Shown: positions 57,190-64,000 of the stretch, one piece after another
Layout of the letters: each line of letters opens with the position of its first letter
How positions within the stretch are numbered: position 1 is the stretch's first letter
DNA from: Rhodospirillaceae bacterium LM-1
GTDB lineage: Bacteria > Pseudomonadota > Alphaproteobacteria > Rhodospirillales > WMHbin7
Direction: 5' to 3'
NCBI GenBank assembly: GCA_902725215.1
Contig: CACUVI010000027.1
Span: forward strand, 235,455 to 299,454
Length of the DNA: 64,000 nucleotides
Notes under the pieces: generated by a model
Told to the model about the DNA's origin: nothing
The model's input: the letters and a program-made list of their open reading frames with translations, nothing else
Databases searched by the model: none
Position numbers and translations under genes: made by a program

Positions 57190-58697
57190 TGCGCATCCGC
57201 TCTCTTTCCAAGATGGCCGTTCTGCTCGCCTTCTGCCTGGGCGTCGTCCTGCCGTCATTTGCGCAAGCGCCCGAACCGCCTTTGCCGACGCCAGCCCCAC
57301 AAGGGCCGGTGACGAAGGGCGGTCTGAACGCCAAGCCTTCCGCCGTTGCCAAGGCGGCGGCTAAGCCCGCGCCGCAATTGCCGCCTCCCCTGGCAGCCAA
57401 GGCGGCGGTGTCGGATGTCATGCGTCTGGCGCTCAACAAGTCGCGCATCATCGAATTGCCAGAAGACGTGCGCGATGTTCTGGTTTCAAGTTCCGACATC
57501 GTCGATGTGCAGATCAAAACGCCCAGGCAGGCTTTCCTGATCGCCAGATCGGTGGGCGACACCAACATTATGTTCCTGGATCGCTTCGGCAATGTGGTGC
57601 TGAAGCTGGAATTGCATGTTCAGGTCGATATCGATTCCTTGCGCGCCACTTTGGTGCAAATTCTTCCCGGCGAAAATATTTCGGCCTATGCGGTGGGCGA
57701 TAACCTGTTCCTGTCCGGTTCGGTGCGTTCCGATTCCGCCGCCGCCAGCGCCAGGGCGGTGGCGCGCCCCTTCGTCACCGACGACGCCAAGCTGATCAAT
57801 CTTCTGAAGGTGCAGGCCGAGCAACAGGTTCTGCTGAAGGTGCGCGTGGCCGAGGTGCAGAAATCGGCACTGAAAGAACTGGGCATCCAGACTTCGATCG
57901 GCTCGTTCGTTTTTGCCGGGTTGGGCGGAACGCTGACGTCGCCTGCCACCGGCGCTTTGACCGGCAGTTCCTCATTGTACAGCAACACGCTTACCAAGAT
58001 CGATCATGCCGGGGGAGGCGTCAATCCGCTTCAGTTCGTCATCAAGGCCCTGGAAAAGCGCGGCCTGATCAAAAGTTTGGCCGAACCCAATCTGACGGCG
58101 GTGTCGGGCGAAACCGCCAAATTGTTGGCTGGCGGCGAATATCCCATTCCGGTGTCCGATCAGAACGGACAGATTTCCGTTCAGTTCAAGCCGTTCGGCG
58201 TGGGACTGGCCTTTACGCCTGTGGTGTTGTCGAACGGGCGGATCAGCTTGAAGCTGTCCAGCGAAGTCAGCTCGATCGATTCGAACCTGACGGTGGCCGT
58301 GTCTTCGACCACATCGGTGCCGGGCCTAAAGGTGCGCCGCGCGGAATCGACCGTTGAACTGCCTTCGGGCGGCAGCCTGATGATTGCGGGATTGCTGCAA
58401 AACGACATTACCAACGATATTCGCGGCCTGCCGGGTGCTAAGGATTTGCCGATTCTGGGCGCTTTGTTCCGCTCGACCTCGTTCCAGCGTTCGGAATCGG
58501 AATTGGTGGTCAATGTCACGGCCTATGTCGTGCGGCCGGGTGGCGACAGCCAATTCGCCTTGCCGACCGACGGCCTGGAACATTCCAGCGATCTCGATCA
58601 ATATTTGTTTGGTCGCTTGCACCATGTCTATAAGGGCGGCAAGGGTCCGCCACCGGCCATGGCCATCGAAGGCCCCTTCGGCTACATCATGGAATAG
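57186..58697 (+). CDS. cpaC: Tad pilus secretin CpaC/RcpA
   Basis: The 503-residue outer-membrane secretin has a signal peptide (MAVLLAFCLGVVLPSFAQA) and an Ala/Pro-rich region. The pilus assembly N-terminal domain follows (RIIELPEDVRDVLVSSSDIVDVQ), then a BON-like stretch. The secretin domain carries VRRAESTVELPSGGSLMIAGLLQ and KDLPILGALFRSTSFQRSESELVV. It forms the pore through which the Flp pilus passes. Confidence 0.93.
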   Translation: MMRIRSLSKMAVLLAFCLGVVLPSFAQAPEPPLPTPAPQGPVTKGGLNAKPSAVAKAAAKPAPQLPPPLAAKAAVSDVMRLALNKSRIIELPEDVRDVLVSSSDIVDVQIKTPRQAFLIARSVGDTNIMFLDRFGNVVLKLELHVQVDIDSLRATLVQILPGENISAYAVGDNLFLSGSVRSDSAAASARAVARPFVTDDAKLINLLKVQAEQQVLLKVRVAEVQKSALKELGIQTSIGSFVFAGLGGTLTSPATGALTGSSSLYSNTLTKIDHAGGGVNPLQFVIKALEKRGLIKSLAEPNLTAVSGETAKLLAGGEYPIPVSDQNGQISVQFKPFGVGLAFTPVVLSNGRISLKLSSEVSSIDSNLTVAVSSTTSVPGLKVRRAESTVELPSGGSLMIAGLLQNDITNDIRGLPGAKDLPILGALFRSTSFQRSESELVVNVTAYVVRPGGDSQFALPTDGLEHSSDLDQYLFGRLHHVYKGGKGPPPAMAIEGPFGYIME

Positions 58698-58707
58698 GAG
58701 GACGGAT

Positions 58708-59385
58708 ATGACATCGATCCGCCGCCGTTTGTTCGGATTTGCCCTGCTGCTCTTGGCGCCCATTCTGGCTTCCTGCGCCGAGGAAGGCGACTGGCGCGCG
58801 CATCAGCGTCTGGTGGTCGAGAAGCGGCCGGTCGCCTTGGCCCTGCCGGTGCAAGACGACAGCGTGATCAAGCCCGAGGACATGTCGCGCCTGCAATCCT
58901 TCGTTGATGTCTTCTTGCAGCGGGGCGAAGCGCCCTTCGCCGTCACGGTGTCCAAGGGCGAAGGCGAGGAGGCTGAACAGGTGGCCAAGCGCCGCGCTTC
59001 CTTGATGGCCGATCTTTTGACGGCGATGGGGGTCGATCAGGCCGGTCTTCGCGTGCGCACGGTTGACGCCAGCGACGTGTCGCCCGAGGGCATGGCCCGT
59101 CTTGGCTATGACATTTACGCGGTGCGGGTTCCGCAATGCGGCGACTGGAGCGAGAATTCATCTTTTACCCCGTTTCGCAACGACCCCTTGCCCAGTTTCG
59201 GCTGCGCGGTTTCGCGCAATATCGGGCTGATGGTCGATAATCCGCGCGATCTGATCCGTCCGCATGCGTTGGACGGGCGGGACGCCACGCGCGGCGCCAC
59301 CATCATCGGCAAATACCGCTCCGGCGAGGAAACGGTTTCGAAAGGCACCGTCACCAGTACGATCAGCACTGTGGGAACGCAATAG
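58708..59385 (+). CDS. cpaD: Tad pilus lipoprotein CpaD
   Basis: The 225-residue protein has a lipoprotein signal (LLLLAPILASC, Cys22 as the lipidated residue) and the CpaD pattern of SxxR/DxY and CxVSRNIGLMVDNPRDLIRP, seen here as FGCAVSRNIGLMVDNPRDL. CpaD helps the secretin insert or stay in the outer membrane. AGGAGGAC precedes its ATG, 10 bases after cpaC. Confidence 0.9.
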   Translation: MTSIRRRLFGFALLLLAPILASCAEEGDWRAHQRLVVEKRPVALALPVQDDSVIKPEDMSRLQSFVDVFLQRGEAPFAVTVSKGEGEEAEQVAKRRASLMADLLTAMGVDQAGLRVRTVDASDVSPEGMARLGYDIYAVRVPQCGDWSENSSFTPFRNDPLPSFGCAVSRNIGLMVDNPRDLIRPHALDGRDATRGATIIGKYRSGEETVSKGTVTSTISTVGTQ

Positions 59386-59392
59386 GGCGAGC

Positions 59393-60625
59393 ATGAGCTA
59401 CAAAATCACGTTCGAGGCCTTCATTCTTTCTGCGGCGACCAAGGCCGCCGTGGAAGAGGCTTGCCGCGATCGTCGCCTGTCTCGTTCCACGGTGAATATT
59501 CTGGATGGCGGTCTTCCCGCCGCCTTGTCCTATTACAAAAGCAATCATACGCCTAACCTGATTCTGGTCGAGGAAGGCAGCGCCGACAGCGCGATGATGG
59601 ATCAGTTGGAAAGCTTGGCCGAAGTGTGCGATCCCACGACCAAGGTGGTGGTGATCGGTCAGGTCAACGACATTCGCCTGTACCGCACCTTGATCTCGGC
59701 AGGCGTCAGCGAATATCTGATCACCCCGGTCACGTCGCGACAGATTCTGGAAACGATCGATTCGATCTACAGCGATCCATCCGCCAAGCAGCGCGGCAAG
59801 GTTCTGGCCTTTTTCGGCGTGCGCGGCGGCGTGGGATCCAGCACGGTGGCCTATAACGCCGCCTGGGCGATTTCGCGTCTGGGCAATGACGATGTCGTGG
59901 TGGTCGATGCCGATATGGCTTTCGGCACGGCGGCCTTGTCCTTCAATCAAGACCCCAAGCAAACATTGGGCGACGCGCTTTCCAATCCGGAGCGCTTGGA
60001 CGCTTCCTTGATCGAGCGATTTATCAGCCGCGTCGATGATCGTTTGGGCGTGCTGGCCGCACCCGCCGCCGTGCGCGGCTTCACGCCCATCGAACCCGAG
60101 GCCATGGAGAAGATCATCGAGCTGGTGCGCGGCCAGGCCAATTTCGTCATTCTTGATTTGCCGCACATGTGGCTTCCTTGGGTGAAGGATGTGCTGGTGC
60201 AGGCGGACGAGGCGGTCCTGGTTGCCTATCCCGATCTGGCCAATCTGCGAGAGGCCAAGAATCTAAGCGAATATTTGAGCGAGCAGCGCGGCGAGGGATC
60301 GAAGCCCAAACTGGTGCTGAACCGGGTTGATCCGTCGCGCAAGACGCAGTTGACGGCCAAGGATTTCCAGGATGCCACCGGCCTTGAGCCGTTGCAACTG
60401 ATCGCTAACGACCGCGTCTTGTTCGAAACGGCGGCCAATAACGGCCAAATGGCTGGCGATGTGAATGCGACGCACAAGGCCGTCGAGTCCTTGAAGGCGC
60501 TGGCGACCGCTTTGGGCGCCCATGCGGCGCAAGGCAAGGCGCGCAATGCCCCGGTTGCGGTCGGCGGCTTGGTCTTGCCCGAAAGCGTCAACCGTTTCTG
60601 GCAAGCCCTGATCAAGAAAGGGTAG
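59393..60625 (+). CDS. cpaE: Tad pilus localisation ATPase CpaE/TadZ
   Basis: The 410-residue protein has an N-terminal receiver-like domain without a phosphate-acceptor pattern (ITFEAFILSAATKAAVEEA). It has a ParA/MinD-type ATPase domain: FFGVRGGVGSSTVAYNAA in place of the P-loop (the usual second Lys is missing, as is normal in CpaE), VVVDADMAFGTA and LDLPHMWLPW. CpaE places the pilus machine at the pole. Confidence 0.92.
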   Translation: MSYKITFEAFILSAATKAAVEEACRDRRLSRSTVNILDGGLPAALSYYKSNHTPNLILVEEGSADSAMMDQLESLAEVCDPTTKVVVIGQVNDIRLYRTLISAGVSEYLITPVTSRQILETIDSIYSDPSAKQRGKVLAFFGVRGGVGSSTVAYNAAWAISRLGNDDVVVVDADMAFGTAALSFNQDPKQTLGDALSNPERLDASLIERFISRVDDRLGVLAAPAAVRGFTPIEPEAMEKIIELVRGQANFVILDLPHMWLPWVKDVLVQADEAVLVAYPDLANLREAKNLSEYLSEQRGEGSKPKLVLNRVDPSRKTQLTAKDFQDATGLEPLQLIANDRVLFETAANNGQMAGDVNATHKAVESLKALATALGAHAAQGKARNAPVAVGGLVLPESVNRFWQALIKKG

Positions 60626-60628
60626 CCG

Positions 60629-62086
60629 ATGTTCGGCAAGCGCAGCGGCCCCCTGGAAGCTCCGCCACAGCCGAAACCGGCCGAGGTATCGGTGCCCCGC
60701 GCCCCGGCTTCGGAACCGCCTTCAGCCATGGCGGCAGCCGCCGCCCCGCAGCGGCAGCCGTCGCATCCGCCCGCCAAGCCGGGCAAGGGGCTTGGCGACA
60801 CCGGAGCCAGCGAATCGGCGCGCTTGCAAGATGTGAAGATCGGCATCTTCAACGATCTGATCAATTCGGTCGATTTGACGGAAATCTCGAAGCTGTCGCC
60901 CGCCCAGGTGCGAGAAGAGATTACCGACATCGTGGCCGAGATCATCAGCATGCGCAATCTGGTGCTTTCGCAAGCCGAAACCCAGACCGTGATCGCGGAC
61001 ATCTGCAACGACGTGTTGGGCCTGGGGCCGCTGGAACCCTTGATCGCCCGCGATGACATCGCCGACATCATGGTTAACGGCTATGACAAGGTTTACATCG
61101 AAACCGGCGGCAAGATCATCCTGACCGACATCAAATTCCGCGACAATGCGCAGTTGATGAATATCTGTCAGCGCATCGTCTCGGCGGTTGGACGCCGGGT
61201 GGATGAAGCCAGCCCGATCTGCGACGCGCGCTTGCTAGACGGTTCGCGCGTCAACGTGATCGCTCCGCCTTTGTCGATCGACGGCCCCTCGCTGACCATT
61301 CGAAAATTCAAAAAGGACAAGCTGACGCTGGACAAGCTGGTCTCGTTCGGCACCATCACGCCCAAGGGCGCCAACCTGCTGAAGGTGATCGGGCATTGCC
61401 GGATCAATGTGGTGGTCTCGGGCGGCACCGGATCGGGCAAGACGACGCTGCTCAACTGCTTGACCAATTTCATCGATACCGGCGAGCGCGTTATTACTTG
61501 CGAGGATTCCGCTGAGCTTCAATTGCAGCAGCCGCATGTCGTGCGCCTGGAAACCAGGCCGCCCAACCTGGAAGGTGCCGGCGAGATCACCATGCGCGAT
61601 CTGGTCAAGAACTGCCTTCGCATGCGTCCCGAACGCATCATCGTGGGCGAGGTGCGCGGACCCGAAGCCTTCGATCTGCTGCAGGCCATGAACACCGGCC
61701 ATGATGGCTCGATGGGCACCATTCACGCCAACAATCCGCGTGAGGCGATTTCGCGTATCGAGAACATGATCGCCATGGGCGGATTTACCCTGCCCGCAAA
61801 AACCGTGCGCGAGCAGATTGCGGGCGCCGTTCAGGTGATCGTGCAGGCCGCGCGCTTGCGCGACGGCTCCAGGCGCATCACCCATGTCACGGAAATCGTG
61901 GGCATGGAAGGCGAAGTGGTGACGCTGCAAGACTTGATGGTCTACGAAATTCTGGGCGAGGACGCCAACGGCAAGATCGTGGGGCGCCATAAGATGACCG
62001 GCCTGCGACCCAAATTCTGGGACAGGGCCAGATATTTCGGCATGGAGCGCGAACTGGCGGATTCGTTGGACGAGTCCTTGTCATGA
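60629..62086 (+). CDS. cpaF: Tad pilus assembly ATPase CpaF/TadA
   Basis: The 485-residue type II/IV secretion ATPase has Walker [13 protein letters not shown], the Asp box ([12 protein letters not shown]), Walker [29 protein letters not shown] (over two motifs) and the His box [11 protein letters not shown]. It hydrolyses ATP for pilus extension and retraction. An Ala/Pro-rich N-terminal region of about 60 residues precedes the domain. It overlaps tadB by four bases. Confidence 0.95.
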   Translation: MFGKRSGPLEAPPQPKPAEVSVPRAPASEPPSAMAAAAAPQRQPSHPPAKPGKGLGDTGASESARLQDVKIGIFNDLINSVDLTEISKLSPAQVREEITDIVAEIISMRNLVLSQAETQTVIADICNDVLGLGPLEPLIARDDIADIMVNGYDKVYIETGGKIILTDIKFRDNAQLMNICQRIVSAVGRRVDEASPICDARLLDGSRVNVIAPPLSIDGPSLTIRKFKKDKLTLDKLVSFGTITPKGANLLKVIGHCRINVVVSGGTGSGKTTLLNCLTNFIDTGERVITCEDSAELQLQQPHVVRLETRPPNLEGAGEITMRDLVKNCLRMRPERIIVGEVRGPEAFDLLQAMNTGHDGSMGTIHANNPREAISRIENMIAMGGFTLPAKTVREQIAGAVQVIVQAARLRDGSRRITHVTEIVGMEGEVVTLQDLMVYEILGEDANGKIVGRHKMTGLRPKFWDRARYFGMERELADSLDESLS

Positions 62087-63090
62087 TCGAGCTGATTCCG
62101 GGAGTGCCCAATTTCATCAATGTCATGATCGTGGCGTTGATGGTGGGCGTTGTCGTCGGCACGCTGACCACCTTGTCCATTACCCAGGCCGAGCGCGCCA
62201 AGATGCGCAAGCGCATCGCCCAGGTGGCGGGCACGCTTCCGACCTCGAAATCCTTTGGCGGGTCGCGGGGCGGCGGTCAGCGCAAGCGCATGGTGGCGGC
62301 CAAGCTCAAAGAAATCGAAGACAAGGCCAAGGCCAAGAAATCGGCGGGCAACACGCTGCGCGAGATGATGATGCAGGCCAATCTTGATTGGACGCCTGCC
62401 AGATTTTATACCGTGTCGGCCATTGTCGCCGTGGTGGGGACGGCGTTGTATCTGCTAAAGGGCTTTCCGCCCTTGGTGTCGCCAATGGTGGCGCTGACTT
62501 TGGGCTGGGGCTTGCCGCGTTGGGTGGTCAAGCGCATGGCCACCAAGCGCCAGAAGGCCTTTACCCTGAAGTTCGCCGACGCCGTCGATGTGATCGTGCG
62601 CGGCATTCGTTCCGGTCTGCCGGTGGGCGAATGCCTGAACATCATTGGCCGCGAATTGCCGGAACCCATTGGCCTTGAATTTCGCCTGATCGTCGAGGGG
62701 CAGAAGCTGGGACTGACCATGGACGAAGTGATGACGCGCTCGCTGGCGCGCATGCCGACGCCGGAATTGAAATTCTTCGCCATCGTTCTGGCCATCCAGC
62801 AGCAGACGGGCGGCAATCTGGCCGATACGCTTTCCAAGCTGTCCGACGTGCTGCGCGGGCGCAAGAAGCTGAAGGACAAGATTCAGTCGCTGTCCAGCGA
62901 AGCCAAATCGTCGGCGGGCATTATCGGTTCGCTGCCTTTCTTCGTTTGCGGCCTTCTTTATCTGGTTAATCCCGAATATCTGAGAATTCTGTTCATCGAT
63001 CCCACCGGCCATATTCTGATCGCTGGCGGGCTGACCTGGATGGGCATCGGCATTTTCGTCATGTCGCGCATGATCGCCTTCGATTACTGA
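62083..63090 (+). CDS. tadB: Tad pilus inner-membrane platform protein TadB
   Basis: The 335-residue protein has membrane segments at the N-terminus (VMIVALMVGVVVGTLTTL), in the middle (FYTVSAIVAVVGTALYLL) and at the C-terminus, with the type II secretion F domain (FADAVDVIVRGIRSGLPVGECLNI and QTGGNLADTLSKLSDVLRGR). It forms the platform for pilin assembly with TadC. The nucleotide-binding ATPase CpaF docks on it. Confidence 0.93.
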   Translation: MIELIPGVPNFINVMIVALMVGVVVGTLTTLSITQAERAKMRKRIAQVAGTLPTSKSFGGSRGGGQRKRMVAAKLKEIEDKAKAKKSAGNTLREMMMQANLDWTPARFYTVSAIVAVVGTALYLLKGFPPLVSPMVALTLGWGLPRWVVKRMATKRQKAFTLKFADAVDVIVRGIRSGLPVGECLNIIGRELPEPIGLEFRLIVEGQKLGLTMDEVMTRSLARMPTPELKFFAIVLAIQQQTGGNLADTLSKLSDVLRGRKKLKDKIQSLSSEAKSSAGIIGSLPFFVCGLLYLVNPEYLRILFIDPTGHILIAGGLTWMGIGIFVMSRMIAFDY

Positions 63091-63098
63091 GGCCCGAA

Positions 63099-64000
63099 AT
63101 GAACGAGATCGTGACGCTTGAAAATATTGTGGTGGTGCTGGCGGCGCTGGGCAGCTTCGTCACCATTCTGGGCATTGGCATTTCCCTGGTCAGCCGTGAC
63201 CAGTTGGCCAGCCGCATGAAGGCGGTGGCCGCTAGGCGCGAGGAACTGTCGCGCCAGCAAAAAGCCAAGTTTCAGCAAAGCATGCGTTTGCAGCCCAAGG
63301 CGCATGTGGGCGCCATGCGCTCGTTTCTCGAGAAAATTAAACTTGAAAATCTGATCGGTTCGAAGGAAACGCGCAACCGCATGGCCCAGGCCGGATGGCG
63401 AAGCCCAAGCGCTCCGGTAACCTTCGCCTTCATGCGCGTGGCGACGCCGGTTATTTTGTTCATTGCCGTTCTGCTGCTGACCTCCGGCGTCAAGAAATTG
63501 GAATTTTCCTTTCCAACGTTGGTGCTGGTGCTGATCATGACCGCCGCGATCGGCTTTTATTTGCCAAGCCTGATCGTTTCGAACGCCATTCAGAAACGCC
63601 AGCAATTGCTGACGCGCTTCTTTCCAGACGCTCTCGATCTTCTGGTGATCTGCGTCGAGGCGGGTTTGTCCGTCGAGGCGGCATTTGGCCGGGTGGCCGA
63701 TGAAATCGCGGAATCCTGTCCGCCGCTGGCCGAGGAATTGGGCCTGACCACGGCCGAGCTGGCCTTCCTTGGCGACCGACGGCAGGCCTTCGAGAATCTT
63801 TCCGACCGCACGGGACTTGGCTCGACGAAATCTCTGGCCACGTCTCTGATCCAGGCCGAGAAATACGGAACACCCGTGGCCCTGGCCTTGCGCGTATTGT
63901 CGCAGGAAAACAGGGATGCGCGCATGGCGACGGCCGAGAAGAAGGCGGGCGCCTTGCCCGCCCAATTGACCGTTCCCATGATCTTGTTTTTTCTGCCCGT
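63099..64000 (+). CDS. tadC: Tad pilus inner-membrane platform protein TadC, 3' end outside the window
   Basis: The visible 300 residues (MNEIVTLENIVVVLAALG…) contain an N-terminal membrane helix, two more about residues 107–155, and the T2SSF domain start (FFPDALDLLVICVEAGLSVEAAFGRVADEIAESCPPLAEEL, split over two stretches, with the GLGSTKSLATSL core). The gene continues past base 64000. It is the second platform protein of the Tad machine, eight bases after tadB. Confidence 0.92.
   Translation, partial: MNEIVTLENIVVVLAALGSFVTILGIGISLVSRDQLASRMKAVAARREELSRQQKAKFQQSMRLQPKAHVGAMRSFLEKIKLENLIGSKETRNRMAQAGWRSPSAPVTFAFMRVATPVILFIAVLLLTSGVKKLEFSFPTLVLVLIMTAAIGFYLPSLIVSNAIQKRQQLLTRFFPDALDLLVICVEAGLSVEAAFGRVADEIAESCPPLAEELGLTTAELAFLGDRRQAFENLSDRTGLGSTKSLATSLIQAEKYGTPVALALRVLSQENRDARMATAEKKAGALPAQLTVPMILFFLP

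Overview
This window is a high-GC chromosomal segment of an alphaproteobacterium, most likely in or near the Rhodospirillales. Five things support this. The order hemC–hemD–Mic60(mitofilin)–hemY is typical of the class. The umuD gene has alphaproteobacterial LexA boxes (GTTC-N7-GTTC). A zapA–6S RNA–5-formyl-THF cyclo-ligase block is present. The Tad locus has the cpaB-C-D-E-F-tadB-tadC order. A sulfur-energy cluster (sat, qmoA, qmoB, hdrC, hdrB) and four hemerythrin-like proteins suggest a microaerobic sulfur-metabolising organism. No rRNA, tRNA, CRISPR array, complete insertion sequence or prophage was seen.

Layout. 1–2695: end of a propionyl/acetyl-CoA carboxylase operon plus acylphosphatase. 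2700–3445: Phd/VapC-type toxin–antitoxin pair with its promoter and operator. 3442–6623: uppP, then divergent epmB, efp and an inositol-phosphatase gene. 6724–9896: accessory stretch with a Sel1 protein, a REP/IS200-like remnant, an FRG-domain protein, a FitAB/VapBC-type pair and a small orphan. 10246–11138: two paralogous STAS proteins, the second behind a structured leader. 11191–13331: SOS-controlled umuD–(small ORF)–umuC. 13591–19798: sat–qmoAB–hdrCB. 19927–21073: two hemerythrin-like genes. 21094–27409: hybrid histidine kinase, HD-GYP response regulator and periplasmic binding protein in one overlapping operon. 27514–30360: secreted EndoU nuclease, a MITE, and a methyltransferase-like/circularly permuted ATP-grasp gene pair. 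30365–33131: glycosyltransferase, polysaccharide deacetylase and methyltransferase. 33317–39783: tsaD, hemC, a hemD–Mic60 fusion, hemY, a frameshifted glycosyltransferase and cyaY. 39803–44615: OmpA-like protein, a GGDEF-like protein, rhomboid, YmdB-type phosphoesterase, cyclo-ligase, 6S RNA and zapA. 44640–47568: MacAB/LolCD-like exporter. 47634–50876: thiE, an unknown protein and epmA. 50881–55794: two hemerythrins and the Anbu proteasome operon (Anbu, transglutaminase, alpha-E, circularly permuted ATP-grasp). 55977–64000: Flp pilin and Tad secretion genes, cut by the window end.

How genes work together. epmB, efp and epmA, though 45 kb apart, form a complete EF-P beta-lysylation pathway. 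Sat with QmoAB/HdrCB would link APS/sulfate chemistry to a heterodisulfide-reductase-like electron module; aprAB is not in the window. The Tad genes would assemble the 58-residue Flp pilin.

The observations most worth a second look are: the long hairpin that buries the ribosome-binding site of the first hemerythrin gene; mutually exclusive hairpins before the second STAS gene; three overlapping SOS boxes at umuD with a small membrane ORF inside the operon; the HemD–Mic60 fusion; the glycosyltransferase broken at a G7 run; the translationally coupled kinase/HD-GYP/binding-protein operon; and the uncharacterised circularly permuted ATP-grasp pair behind a MITE.
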